From Paraburkholderia ferrariae NBRC 106233 (GTDB lineage Bacteria > Pseudomonadota > Gammaproteobacteria > Burkholderiales > Burkholderiaceae), in NCBI RefSeq assembly GCF_000685035.1, contig NZ_BAYB01000004.1, positions 248,001-312,000 on the forward strand: 64,000 bases of DNA, written 5' to 3'. The translations under genes were made by a program, and so were the position numbers. A model generated the notes under the pieces. It had not been told where the DNA came from. It ran no database searches and worked only from the letters and a program-made list of their open reading frames with translations. Positions 8,000-16,709 of the stretch are shown piece after piece (the stretch's first letter is position 1; every line of letters begins with the position of its first letter).

Positions 8000-8835
8000 C
8001 GCATGTCCTCAACGCATCCGGTAGCGCATGTCTCTGTCGCCTCGCATCCGTGTCACGCATCTTCGAAGAACTGCAAATTTGCGATGTCTCCGATGAGTGC
8101 TGCGAGGCATACCAATCCACCAACGGAGACCGGCCGACTACGACGTGTATCAGTTAGCGTTAAAGTCCGGCGTTGCGCTGACACCATAATCATAGGAGCT
8201 TTCATCGAAGTCCCGGGAATCCTCGCAGTCGCGATGGTCCTCCTTCTGGCGCCCATATCTGAACACCATTTTCGAAATGCCAGTCACGTGAAGAAGCGTC
8301 AACGTCTGCCGCGACGAATTGCCTGCTCGTGGACGATGGGCAAGTGGTCGAAACGGGCACACAGTAGCTGGACCTCGATTTTCTCCAGCTCGCCGATGAG
8401 CGCGGCGGATATGGGTGGCGAAGCATGTGTGGATTTAAACGCGCGAACATTGGGCGACAGCGCCGCGGTCGAAAGCTAGAGATTGCTGCGCTCTATTGCA
8501 GACAGGGGCGCATAGCATCTACAGGTCGCATCGGCGGCGTCCGTCCTGCATCAAAAAAAACGCCGCCGGTGCACTGACGGCTTAACAGGGGGGATATTAG
8601 GGGATGCTCGCAGAGCAAAATTAAGCCAGCCTTAAAACAGGCCCAACATTGAGTGAGCTTTTCAGGCTTTCGGATTTCTATATCGTCTTCGGACGTCATG
8701 CCACGCAATGGCGGTCAGGGTCTGCCACAACTCGATTGAGCGCGCTGTGCCGCGTGCAATTGAGCAATGCGCCCACTCTCTTGTTGCAATGGGTACGTCT
8801 TTGTGGCGAACGTCGAGCGTGCAGTCGCCTGCCGG
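8000..8835. other. non-coding stretch with remnants, a PmrA-like box and a terminator
   Basis: No complete gene. On the minus strand a start-less frame (about 8300-8480) reads ISAALIGELEKIEVQLL, followed by CARFDHLPIV, and stops, probably a decayed gene end. A PmrA-like direct repeat lies at 8620-8635 (ATTAA-N6-CTTAA on the plus strand), but neither direction has a good -10. Confidence 0.4.
8553..8585 (-). terminator. intrinsic terminator
   Basis: On the minus strand a GC-rich stem (GCCGTC...GGCGGC with a wobble) is followed by an eight-T run. It is the first terminator after the DUF4148 gene ending at 8836 and probably ends that transcript. Confidence 0.65.
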
Positions 8836-9129
8836 TTAGTGATGGGAATACAGCGAAGGTTTCACACCCATCGCCGGACTGACTGTTTGCGACGAACCGC
8901 TGGCAGTTGGGCCGTACCCCGAGATGTCGAACGCTGTTGCGGTTCGTGACGACGCAGGAGCCGTTTTTGGGTATTGCGAATTTGATTGATGCAACAGGCC
9001 TTCCTGCCCGGCGGTGACGAGCTGGGAGTGTACTTCTGCACGCGTCATGGGGCCGTTCGTTTGCTGAGCGAATGACATTGCCGGAATGGCAAGAGCGGAC
9101 GCAATGATGGCAGACACGAGCGTTTTCAT
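8836..9129 (-). CDS. DUF4148 exported small protein, second member
   Basis: 97 residues; ATG preceded by GGAG. Signal peptide (about 1-21, ending SFAQQ), then NGPMTRAEVHSQLVTAGQEG as in DUF4148, and a Ser/Gly-rich tail. Its N-terminal half closely resembles the member at 2679-3002. A PmrA/QseB-type promoter element lies about 280 bases upstream (9407-9438), leaving a long untranslated leader, and a terminator lies downstream (8553-8585). Function unknown; envelope location inferred from the signal peptide. Confidence 0.8.
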   Translation of the reverse strand: MKTLVSAIIASALAIPAMSFAQQTNGPMTRAEVHSQLVTAGQEGLLHQSNSQYPKTAPASSRTATAFDISGYGPTASGSSQTVSPAMGVKPSLYSHH

Positions 9130-9406
9130 TTGATGTTTCTCCAAAAAAAAGGATTTGGTCAGCCGGCAGGCCCGAGCGCATGTCGTTGTCTGAACGACAA
9201 ACTTGGTGGGGGAGTTTCTCTCAAAACCTGCGAGTGACCAGTTTTCATATGGACCAGTCCACAATGTTTCGTGATGGTCCCTATGACGGAACCATCGCCG
9301 ATTGAAATGTTTGTCTGTCCGTCAGTCTTGACGGCAGCAAGGGCATCATTTGCAACGTGATGCCTATTTGTCGTGGGCACTGACGTTTCGTCTAGTGCTC
9401 GCGTTC
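9130..9406. other. long leader region of the DUF4148 gene
   Basis: If transcription starts near 9400, about 270 untranslated bases precede the DUF4148 start. A frame from GTG at 9380 (73 codons, minus strand) lies inside it but has no ribosome-binding site and is probably not translated. Confidence 0.35.
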
Positions 9407-9438
9407 AGAATAGGCAGACATCCTTAACTCATCCTTAA
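9407..9438 (-). promoter_or_regulatory. PmrA/QseB-type direct repeat with -10 element
   Basis: Minus strand: TTAAG-GATGAG-TTAAG, 10 bases, then TATTCT. This is one of the cleanest copies in the window; both half-sites are perfect. It points to the DUF4148 gene at 9129. Confidence 0.65.
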
Positions 9439-9731
9439 CGCGACTTGGGCGGTGGACGGACGCTAACGTGTCGAGCGCCGTCGAACGGATAGCGCATGCT
9501 ATGACGCTTCGTGTGCCGTCTGCCGGCGGGCTGGCTCCAGCAACTCCGCATTTGCGCTGACAGATTCAGGCGACACGAGAGTTCACAGCGCAAGACGCCT
9601 TCTTCGCATCGAACACCAACGAGGTCAGCGCAATCTCTGAGCGCCAGACGACATTTGCTCATTGTAGAAAGCAAGGGGATTTCCGCTGAACACGTCGTTC
9701 ATCGTGCGACGGCAGGTCTTTTTCGAACCCT

Positions 9732-9763
9732 TTAAGTATCCCTTAAGCCAAATGCATACAGCA
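9732..9763 (+). promoter_or_regulatory. PmrA/QseB-type direct repeat upstream of cytochrome b561
   Basis: TTAAG-TATCCC-TTAAG with a -10-like TACAGC/CATACA 7-10 bases on. Both half-sites are perfect. The next gene in this direction is cytochrome b561 at 10005, about 240 bases away; the stretch between holds no supported gene. Confidence 0.5.
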
Positions 9764-10004
9764 TTTTGCGGGCGTAACGTCACGCGAGTGGAAACAGGTG
9801 GTGTCGCGTGCGCTCGATGCTGTGAGAACGATTGGCGAGTCGGTCATCACAAGCTCTGGCGGTTAAGTTTCCGGGCGGTTCGGCGGAAGTGCATTTTCCA
9901 CTCGCCGTGCCATAGCAATCCTGTCGCGTGTTCGTGCAGGAAGGATTCGCTGTTCGAACGTCGGACGGCGGCGCCCTCATTTCCAGGTTCTGATTCAGTC
10001 AAAA

Positions 10005-10553
10005 ATGAATACTCAAAACACAGTACGCTTCAGCGATACTCCGGCTCGCTACGACACGGTTTCCCGGCTACTTCATTGGCTCAGCCTGCTGCTTCTGGTG
10101 GCGCAGTTCAGTCTTGGATGGTTGATGCCAGACGCTGATTCAGTGAAGGCTCCGGCTGGTCTGGTCGCATGGCACGTTGGTATTGGGACGTCGCTACTGG
10201 CCGTATTCGCCGCAAGGCTTGTGTGGGCTGCAATGCGTCGCTCGCCACGTCCGGTCGACCAGCATGGCGTGCTCCGGTTTTTCGCGGCGGCGGTTCACGT
10301 TTCGATGTACGCGCTTCTGCTGCTCGTTCCCATGCTCGGATGGCTGAACGCAGGTGGCCGGGGCTGGGTTGTCAGGTTGGCCGGGGTATGGGATATGCCA
10401 CAGCTTGCGACGCCAGATTCGCTTGGAGCGTCCATCGGCGAGTGGCATAGCGCAAGCGCCACGATTCTTCTAATCCTGATTGGATTACACGTTTTCGCTG
10501 TAGTTGTACATCAGGTCGGATTCAAGGACCGCCTGCTTCGACGCATTCTGTAG
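10005..10553 (+). CDS. cytochrome b561 family protein
   Basis: 182 residues with four membrane helices and the histidines expected for two heme b groups: H in LLHWLS (first helix), AWHVGIG (second), VHVSMY (third) and EWHSASA/GLHVFAVVVHQ (fourth). Such proteins pass electrons from quinol or to periplasmic acceptors such as superoxide. The basic N-terminus is cytoplasmic. It precedes a PepSY protein and a two-component system, an arrangement common in beta-proteobacterial envelope-stress loci. A PmrA-type box lies upstream (9732). Confidence 0.85.
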   Translation: MNTQNTVRFSDTPARYDTVSRLLHWLSLLLLVAQFSLGWLMPDADSVKAPAGLVAWHVGIGTSLLAVFAARLVWAAMRRSPRPVDQHGVLRFFAAAVHVSMYALLLLVPMLGWLNAGGRGWVVRLAGVWDMPQLATPDSLGASIGEWHSASATILLILIGLHVFAVVVHQVGFKDRLLRRIL

Positions 10554-10704
10554 GTGCCGCGGGAAATCGCCTTGAGGTCTGACGATATTCCGGTCTTTCG
10601 CGCACGCGGCCCGCACTTACGCAACCGGAGAGACGGGCCGTAAGCAAGCGTTAAGGTCGAACGTCCAGCATTGCATTGAAACCGAAGTCACCGTGGAGGT
10701 TCAG

Positions 10705-11007
10705 ATGCGAAACTATGCCGCAATTGGTTTGGCGTGTGGGTTACTCGTTGCAAGTGTTGGGGCGCAGGCGTTCGGCGGCCAGCAGTTTGCAAAGGATGCC
10801 AAGGTCGGAATCGCAGAGGCGCGTTCTATCGCGCTCAAGGCACATCCGGGAAAAATCGTGGATGAGGAACTGGAAAAGGAGGTTGGGGGCAGCGGACTTC
10901 GATATTCCTTCGATATTCGCGCGGGACAGGTGACCCAGGAGGTCGGTGTCGACGCCCAGGATGGAGCGGTTCTGGAAAACAAACTGGAAGGGCCCAATCC
11001 TGACTAG
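10705..11007 (+). CDS. PepSY-domain exported protein
   Basis: 100 residues; ATG at 10705 has GGAGG six bases before it. Signal peptide (about 1-22, ending AQAFG), then a single PepSY unit: IAEARSIALKAHPGKIVDEE followed by a strand pair ending SFDIRAG and EVGVDAQDGAVLEN. PepSY proteins are thought to inhibit proteases or modulate neighbouring sensor kinases. It is immediately upstream of a response regulator and kinase. A weak PmrA-like repeat (GTAAG-N6-TTAAG, 10640-10655) precedes it. Confidence 0.8.
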   Translation: MRNYAAIGLACGLLVASVGAQAFGGQQFAKDAKVGIAEARSIALKAHPGKIVDEELEKEVGGSGLRYSFDIRAGQVTQEVGVDAQDGAVLENKLEGPNPD

Positions 11008-11335
11008 CGCATCATCGTTGGCAGCAGGGGCTGAGCGGCACCGGACGGAAATTCGACGCTCCTTGCGAACAGACTAATACGCGTTGACCCGCGACTCTCG
11101 AAGCCCGCAAAGACAACCTCGTCCGACCCAATGTAGCGAGGGTCTTGGCGTTGTATCTGACGGAGCGATGCGCGTTTCAGTGTCCGCGCGTGGTATGTCA
11201 GGATGGCTTTCGAATTCCAGACAATTTCTGCGACCGGGAATGTTGGGGCAGACAGATACATGTGTCCTCTCCGACGTCCGCATAAGAAATCCTTAAGCTC
11301 ACGTGATGCACACTCTTCAGTCGAGGAGACCACGC
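11008..11335. other. promoter region of the first two-component system
   Basis: No gene. ATAAG-AAATCC-TTAAG (11282-11297) matches the PmrA/QseB pattern in 9 of 10 half-site positions, 39 bases before the regulator start, consistent with autoregulation; no strong -10 follows. Confidence 0.5.
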
Positions 11336-11998
11336 ATGCGCTTACTGATAGTCGAAGACGACGCCATGATTGCCGAGAGCGTTCTTGACGCATTGAGGGG
11401 GCTTGGTCATGCGGTCGATTGGGCAGAAGATGGGCGAGCCGGGGAACTGGCACTCGGAAACGATGTGTATGACCTCGTCCTGCTGGACCTGGGTCTGCCG
11501 AAGCAGGACGGCCTGACCGTTCTGAGAGGCTATCGCGCCAGCGGCGGAAGCGCCGCGGTCATCATCATGACAGCGCAGGATGCTGTGAACGACCGAATCT
11601 CGGGGCTGGACGCCGGCGCCGATGACTATCTCATCAAGCCATTCGATTTGAATGAGCTGGCTGCTCGGGTGCGTGCTCTGCTTCGGCGACGCGCCGGGCA
11701 ATCCCGACCCGTGTATGTTCACGGTGCGCTCACACTGGATGAGGTCGCGCACGAGGTCACGCTTCGTGGCACAGCCATCCCACTGGTCTCCCGCGAATTC
11801 AGTTTATTGCGTGCGCTTATCGAAGAACCGGGCAAGGTGTATAGCAAAGCAGAGTTGGAGGAGAAGCTCTATGGTTGGAACGAGGAGGTAGAGAGCAATA
11901 CCATCGAAGTGCACGTCCACAATCTCAGAAAAAAGCTGGGCGCTGAGCAGATTGTAACCATTCGAGGCATCGGCTATCGACTGGCGGGGACAGCATGA
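11336..11998 (+). CDS. QseB/PmrA-like OmpR-family response regulator
   Basis: 220 residues from the ATG at 11336 (GAGGAG upstream; an upstream in-frame start is less likely). Receiver domain 1-115 with acidic pair D8/D9, phosphorylation site D51 (LVLLDLGLP), conserved Thr (IIMTA) and Lys (LIKPF). Winged-helix domain 125-220 ends in LRKKLG...IRGIGYRLA. Closest in layout to QseB/PmrA. Its stop overlaps the kinase start (ATGA). It is a candidate to bind the TTAAG direct repeats found throughout the window, including one in its own promoter. Confidence 0.85.
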   Translation: MRLLIVEDDAMIAESVLDALRGLGHAVDWAEDGRAGELALGNDVYDLVLLDLGLPKQDGLTVLRGYRASGGSAAVIIMTAQDAVNDRISGLDAGADDYLIKPFDLNELAARVRALLRRRAGQSRPVYVHGALTLDEVAHEVTLRGTAIPLVSREFSLLRALIEEPGKVYSKAELEEKLYGWNEEVESNTIEVHVHNLRKKLGAEQIVTIRGIGYRLAGTA

Positions 11999-13398
11999 GG
12001 TCGGTGCGCACACAACTCCTGGTTGGCCTGATTTTGGGGCTCGGCGCAATGAGCGCTCTTGCGGGATACGGCATTTTTCGAAGCGCGCTGGAAGAGGCGA
12101 ACGAGCTTTTTGACTATGAACTGCGTTCCGTCGCCATCTCTTTGCCGCAGTCGGTGGCCGATACAGAATTGGCGAATAAAGAGTCTGGCGACTTCGAGGG
12201 ATTACAGGATGACCGCGTCGTCATCCAGATTTGGGACGCGTCAAACCATCTGACCTATGAATCGCTCCCAAGCGCAAAGCTGCCACGCCAGCACGCGGGA
12301 TTTCAGACCGTCGAAGTGGGTGAGCGTCATTATCGGGTTTTCGGTCTACAGCAGGCTTCCCGTTTTGTTCAGGTTGGACAACCCATGTCCGTCCGTGACG
12401 AGTCAGCCTTGACACAGGCGTCAAGGACGCTTTGGCCATTGTTGGCGATTCTGCCACTCGAAATCGCCCTGGTCTTGCTGGTTGTGAAGCGGGCGTTGCG
12501 GCCTGTGAATATCATCTCCAGGTCCTTGGCAACTCGTTCGATTGAGACGTTGGCACCCATCGATATGGCCAATGCCATACCGATTGAAATCGAGCCGCTG
12601 GTTGAGGCATTGAATGACCTACTGGTACGTCTCGACAGTGCATTGCATGCGCAGCGCGTTTTCGTTGCGGACGCGGCACATGAACTTCGAACTCCGTTGA
12701 CGGCGTTGAAGCTCCAGATTCAGGTTGCACGACGGGACCACGCGAAACTGAGTGACGAGGACCTGCTGCGCAAACTGGAGGAAAGGGTGAATCGCGCAAT
12801 CCATCTCGTCCAGCAGTTGCTGACGCTCGCGCGGGAGGATGCCGAGGCCAGCGCGCGCGCAGGAAATGCCGACCTTCGTCGTGTGGCCACCCAGGTAGTC
12901 GGTGAACTCTCCGTGCTGGCAGAACACAAGGGAATTGACCTGGGTCTGGAATGTACTGGTCTTGCGGCGATGGAAAGCCCAATCGTCGTGAATGGAGACG
13001 AGACCTCACTGACAACGATGCTCACAAATCTCGTCGACAATGCCATTCGGTACACCTTACCTGGCGGGCAGGTCGATGTTCGACTTTGCGCGAGCGATGC
13101 CGAAGTAACGCTGGAGGTTGTCGACAACGGACCTGGCATACCGACGGCCGACCTTGAGCGCGTGTTGGACCGGTTCTATCGTGCAGGAAATACAACTGGA
13201 CAGGGCAGCGGGCTGGGGTTAGCCATCGCAGCAAAGGTGGCAGCGAAGCATCACGCTGAGCTCTCTGTGCTCAATCGAACGGATGGGCGAGGGCTGAAGG
13301 TCTCTGTAAGTGGACTGCGCCGTGCTCCTGCAGACAGCCCGCCTGCGGCGCGGTCATCAAGTGCGCGCCTCGAGCCGGGCTGGCACCGGCACACATGA
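11995..13398 (+). CDS. QseC/PmrB-like sensor histidine kinase
   Basis: 467 residues. Membrane helix 1 near 7-28, periplasmic domain about 30-140, helix 2 about 145-165, HAMP-like linker, then HisKA with H229 in DAAHELRTPLTAL, N-box NLVDNAIRY, G1 DNGPGIP and G2 GQGSGLGLAI. The C-terminal 30 residues are a Pro/Ser/Arg-rich extension not expected in the family. Starts inside the regulator's stop codon (ATGA), so the two are translated together. The periplasmic domain has no clear metal-binding motif, so the signal is unknown. Confidence 0.85.
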   Translation: MRSVRTQLLVGLILGLGAMSALAGYGIFRSALEEANELFDYELRSVAISLPQSVADTELANKESGDFEGLQDDRVVIQIWDASNHLTYESLPSAKLPRQHAGFQTVEVGERHYRVFGLQQASRFVQVGQPMSVRDESALTQASRTLWPLLAILPLEIALVLLVVKRALRPVNIISRSLATRSIETLAPIDMANAIPIEIEPLVEALNDLLVRLDSALHAQRVFVADAAHELRTPLTALKLQIQVARRDHAKLSDEDLLRKLEERVNRAIHLVQQLLTLAREDAEASARAGNADLRRVATQVVGELSVLAEHKGIDLGLECTGLAAMESPIVVNGDETSLTTMLTNLVDNAIRYTLPGGQVDVRLCASDAEVTLEVVDNGPGIPTADLERVLDRFYRAGNTTGQGSGLGLAIAAKVAAKHHAELSVLNRTDGRGLKVSVSGLRRAPADSPPAARSSSARLEPGWHRHT

Positions 13399-13644
13399 CC
13401 ACCTGCGACGAGCGATGCAGGGCTCGTCCGATGCTTGTCAAAGTTGGGTAGTAACCAAGGCCCCATTTGCCAGTTGTACCCTCTACCTGTAAGTGCTAAG
13501 CCATCCGCGTCGGTTCTCGCTTCATGACGGCTTAAGGTCTCTCGCCGCAGACTGTCCTTGTCGGTACCGAACTTTCCGGTTCATGTGTTCGGTACCGTTT
13601 TGAAAGGCTCGAGCGTTCGTCGGGCGGTCAACAAGGAGAGTCAA

Positions 13645-13944
13645 ATGAAATCCAGTCGCCTTTGCGTCTTTTCGACGATGGCGCTATTGCTTGCAACTTC
13701 GTATGCAAACGCAAGTCCCGCCATGAGCTACACCAAACAGGTACGCTTTCGCGATGGAAGGACGGCAACGTGCATTGTCAATGGACATGGGCCTGAAACT
13801 TTGACTGGGGCCGCGATACCCACACTAACGACCGCGGAAAAAAATGAAGCGGAAGTTGATGCCATCGCCCCGTTACGCGGAGATCGGACTCAAAAGAATA
13901 AATATCCTGACCCGGTGACCGCGCCGCGGGTAGCGTGCTCGTGA
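13645..13944 (+). CDS. exported 99-residue protein, family of three (member 1)
   Basis: ATG preceded by AGGAG. Signal peptide (about 1-24, ending ANAS), then a compact domain YTKQVRFRDGRTATCIVNG, with a second Cys next to the C-terminus. Two relatives lie at 35883-36185 and 45311-45613 and share the Y-x-x-x-V-x-x-x-DGxT-x-x-C-x-VN motif, a Gln/Glu-Ala-x-Val segment and the terminal Y-P-x-P-x-TAP-x-x-x-C. This member is the most divergent, lacking the QRLRVLSGP segment. The two cysteines probably form a disulfide in the periplasm. A partial PmrA-like box (TTCAT-N6-TTAAG) lies at 13521-13536. Confidence 0.7.
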   Translation: MKSSRLCVFSTMALLLATSYANASPAMSYTKQVRFRDGRTATCIVNGHGPETLTGAAIPTLTTAEKNEAEVDAIAPLRGDRTQKNKYPDPVTAPRVACS

Positions 13945-14083
13945 CCGATGCGATGCACCGGGATTGCGCAGTTCCGGACAATGACACCTTGCCGGATAGC
14001 CAAAGCTCAAAACTGGGGCTACCTGACGCGCCTTTTTTTGCCAATGTCGAAAGGCGCAGCCCTTCAGAGCGTTTCGTCGCTGC

Positions 14084-14115
14084 ATAAGCTGCCCTTAAGG
14101 AGAGGCTGCTAATTT
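14084..14115 (+). promoter_or_regulatory. PmrA/QseB-type direct repeat with -10 element
   Basis: ATAAG-CTGCCC-TTAAG, 10 bases, then TAATTT (14110-14115). Start of transcription would be near 14122, leading into a structured stretch closed by a terminator. Confidence 0.6.
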
Positions 14116-14121
14116 TCGCGC

Positions 14122-14307
14122 AGGCAGGGCAGTAGCGGAACTCCGTTTCTGACGTTCGAGACGCTCGCATGTCGGGCTGTTTCATTTGTTCGACCACGCA
14201 GGTGGTTATCACCGCTGGCGAAGTTCGGCTCAGTCACGTTTCGAGCCGAAGGAGCTATGCCATGACCACCTTTCTCGGGCCCGGAAGCGATTCCGGGCCT
14301 TCTTTTT
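14122..14307 (+). ncRNA. candidate structured small RNA or phoU leader
   Basis: A transcript of about 185 bases would run from the promoter at 14084-14115 to a strong intrinsic terminator. Within it AGGTGGT (14200-14206) pairs with ACCACCT (14265-14271), enclosing a second stem TTCGGCTC/GAGCCGAA (14224-14231/14243-14250) and a GGAGCTATGCC stretch. No good open frame with ribosome-binding site is present. It could be a stand-alone sRNA or a terminator-controlled leader of phoU, which starts 219 bases later. No known riboswitch class matches from memory. Confidence 0.45.
14278..14307 (+). terminator. strong intrinsic terminator
   Basis: GGCCCGGAA/TTCCGGGCC (9 perfect pairs) with a GCGA tetraloop followed by TTCTTTTT. 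Confidence 0.8.
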
Positions 14308-14525
14308 CGTACCAGGCGCGAAGGTGTTGTTGCCTATGTCGAAACGCAGGCATACGCTAATACGGTTGCGAGCGCTATCGTACGCGTCGAGCTTGATGAC
14401 CAGGTATCCGTGATGCATCGGTGCGTTCGTGGAGTCTGGTTCGAGCGGGCAGATTTTCTGAACCCGATACGATACTGCGGGCAACTGCGGACTATGTCGC
14501 TGGTCGCCTCGGCCGAGGAACGAAC

Positions 14526-15233
14526 ATGTCGGATAAGCATATTTTGAGAAAATTTGATATCGACCTCAACCTGCTCTCAAGCCGGTTGCTCGAAATGGGC
14601 GGCCTTGTGGAGTCACAGATTGCGCTCGCGATGGACGCAATGAACACGTTCGATTTGCCACTTGTCGAGCAGGTCCTCGAGGGCGAACGTCGGCTCAATG
14701 CGATGGAAATAGAAATCGACGAAGAAGTTTGCAACATCATCGCTCGTCGACAACCCGCCGCACGTGACCTGCGACTCCTGATGGCCGCGTCGAAGTGCAT
14801 CACCAACCTTGAGCGTGCGGGTGACGAGGCCCGGAAGATTGCGAAGCGGACGCGCCGCATTGCCACGGAAGCCAACGCACGTAGCATCAACATCGCTGAA
14901 ATCAAGGTTTCCGGCGAAATGGCCTTACATATTCTTCGCAGAGCGCTGGATGCATTTGCGCGGATGGATACCGTTGCAGCAGCACAGATTATCCGGGATG
15001 ACGAGACCATCGATAACGAGTTTCGAGCCTTCGTGCGCAAGCTCGTGACATACATGATGGAAGACCCTCGGACAATCTCGATTGGACTGGACTACCTGTT
15101 TATCGCTAAAGCCATCGAGCGTATTGGTGACCACGCGACCAATATCGCCGAGTCGGTTGTCTATGTGGTTAGCGGCACCGATGTCCGCCACGTACCCCGA
15201 GACCAGCTTGGACACGACGCCTCTGACAGTTGA
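14526..15233 (+). CDS. phoU: phosphate signalling protein PhoU
   Basis: 235 residues from the ATG with GAGGAA upstream. Two repeated three-helix bundles; the metal-binding E/D motifs of PhoU are present (ERAGDEARKIAKR in the first half, ERIGDHATNIAES in the second). PhoU represses PhoR-PhoB signalling and limits phosphate uptake. It is not next to pstSCAB or phoBR here, but pstS is in the window at 29.1 kb. A structured region and terminator at 14.1-14.3 kb lie between it and the nearest promoter-like element. Confidence 0.9.
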   Translation: MSDKHILRKFDIDLNLLSSRLLEMGGLVESQIALAMDAMNTFDLPLVEQVLEGERRLNAMEIEIDEEVCNIIARRQPAARDLRLLMAASKCITNLERAGDEARKIAKRTRRIATEANARSINIAEIKVSGEMALHILRRALDAFARMDTVAAAQIIRDDETIDNEFRAFVRKLVTYMMEDPRTISIGLDYLFIAKAIERIGDHATNIAESVVYVVSGTDVRHVPRDQLGHDASDS

Positions 15234-15403
15234 TGCCTGGCAAGGAGAGGTGATGTGCGTCACTTTTTTGTTGGCGAAGTATCTGGAATACAGCTGTACA
15301 ACGTTGCACGATTCGAAATCTCAGGTCGGGCGCAGACTCGTAACGACATCGACCCCACCTGGTCCGGCGCAACATTCGCCTCAATATTCCTCCAGAAAGC
15401 GCT

Positions 15404-16603
15404 CTATCGGCGCAATCCTCCGCCGATAGCCAGAGCACACAGGGTCAGCAAACAAAACCCTGCTCCCGCGTAAAACGTCGCACTTGCCCCAAACCGGTCC
15501 CACAGTTCGCCTGCGACTAAACTGGCGACCAGGGTCACGAGACCGGTCATCAGGTTGAACAACCCAAATGCAGTGCCTTTAAGGTCCGAAGGTGCTGCAT
15601 GTGCGACCATCGTCGCCAGCAGACCCTGTGTCAGCCCCATGTGCAAGCCCCAAAGCGCGACACCCAGCAGCACGACCGGCCACTGGCTTCCGTGGGCAAG
15701 CACGATATCCGATGCAAAGAGCACTACGAGGCCAACAGCCAGAAGCCAGTTGTGGCTCATCGAGTCGGCAAGCTTTCCAGACGGATAGGCCGATACCGCA
15801 TACACGACGTTCATCGCGACCATCACGAGAGGCACCAGTGCCACCGGTATACCGCCCTGCATGGCGCGCAGAACAAGGAATGCCTCACTGAACCTCGCGA
15901 GCGCGAACACTGCGCCGACGAACACGACCCCCCAGTAGTTGCGACTCAGCTTCCTCAGGTTTTCAAGCGTCATTGGGTTGACGCGCTTTACGCCAGCCTG
16001 GTGCGCAGGTTCGCGGATACCGAATACCAGTAGTGCCACGGCGACGAGGCCCGGAATCACGGCGACCCAGAACACTCGACGGAAGTTGTCCGCCCACAAC
16101 AGCATCAATCCGACGGCCAGCAACGGGCCAAGAAAAGCGCCAACCGTGTCGAGTGATTGACGCAGTCCGTACGCGGCACCACGTAGATGCGTAGGCGTGA
16201 TGTCAGCCACGAGCGCATCGCGCGGCGCGCCTCTCACGCCTTTCCCGATTCTGTCTGCAACACGCACGGCCAGCACGATGCCCGCCGTCGGCGCGAGAGC
16301 GAACAGCGGCTTGCTCAACGCCCCCATGCTGTATCCGATGACCGCAAGCCATTTCCGGTTGCCAAGGTAGTCGCTCAGTGCACCAGAGAACATCTTCACG
16401 ATGGGTGTAGTGGCTTCTGCGACGCCTTCAATCAGGCCGACCATCGTGGCGCTTGCACCGAGACTCGTCACCAGGAACATCGGCAGAAGGCTGTGAACGA
16501 TTTCCGACGAGATGTCCATGAACATACTGACGAAACCCAGCATCCAGATGCCACGGGGGATTTGGCGTAGTGTGCTGCTGTTCGGCGCGGGTTTGGTCTG
16601 CAT
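15404..16603 (-). CDS. MFS transporter
   Basis: 399 residues from the ATG at 16603 (GAGAA upstream; another in-frame start at 16621). Twelve predicted membrane helices; the MFS loop 2-3 signature is present as GALSDYLGNRKW, with the second-half copy PSGKLADSMSHNW. DRIGKGVRGAPRDALVAD is typical of the group often annotated as YnfM/fosmidomycin-like or heavy-metal-related permeases. Substrate cannot be told. It lies convergent with phoU. Confidence 0.8.
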   Translation of the reverse strand: MQTKPAPNSSTLRQIPRGIWMLGFVSMFMDISSEIVHSLLPMFLVTSLGASATMVGLIEGVAEATTPIVKMFSGALSDYLGNRKWLAVIGYSMGALSKPLFALAPTAGIVLAVRVADRIGKGVRGAPRDALVADITPTHLRGAAYGLRQSLDTVGAFLGPLLAVGLMLLWADNFRRVFWVAVIPGLVAVALLVFGIREPAHQAGVKRVNPMTLENLRKLSRNYWGVVFVGAVFALARFSEAFLVLRAMQGGIPVALVPLVMVAMNVVYAVSAYPSGKLADSMSHNWLLAVGLVVLFASDIVLAHGSQWPVVLLGVALWGLHMGLTQGLLATMVAHAAPSDLKGTAFGLFNLMTGLVTLVASLVAGELWDRFGASATFYAGAGFCLLTLCALAIGGGLRR

Positions 16604-16673
16604 CGTTTCTCGATGTAGCAAGTGTCAGATTTAGCGGCGGTGGGGTCGGTCATTCATATAGCGCCATTATGAA

Positions 16674-16703
16674 GCGATACCAACGACGCAGCGATGGTAT
16701 CGC
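16674..16703. terminator. hairpin after the RND efflux operon
   Basis: GCGATACCA and TGGTATCGC pair perfectly (9 bp, 12-base loop). It lies just after the RND permease gene. On the minus strand it is followed by TTCATAAT, a poor T-run, so it may be a weak terminator. Confidence 0.4.
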
Positions 16704-16709
16704 GTGTCC

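Noticed and set aside
7976..8479. A 167-codon plus-strand frame
   Set aside because: Composition is atypical, there is no ribosome-binding site and it overlaps the start of the TfoX-like gene.
14122..14307. Tried to match the structured stretch to known riboswitch classes (manganese, guanidine, SAH, cobalamin)
   Set aside because: None of their conserved cores is present as far as can be recalled; left as an unassigned RNA candidate.
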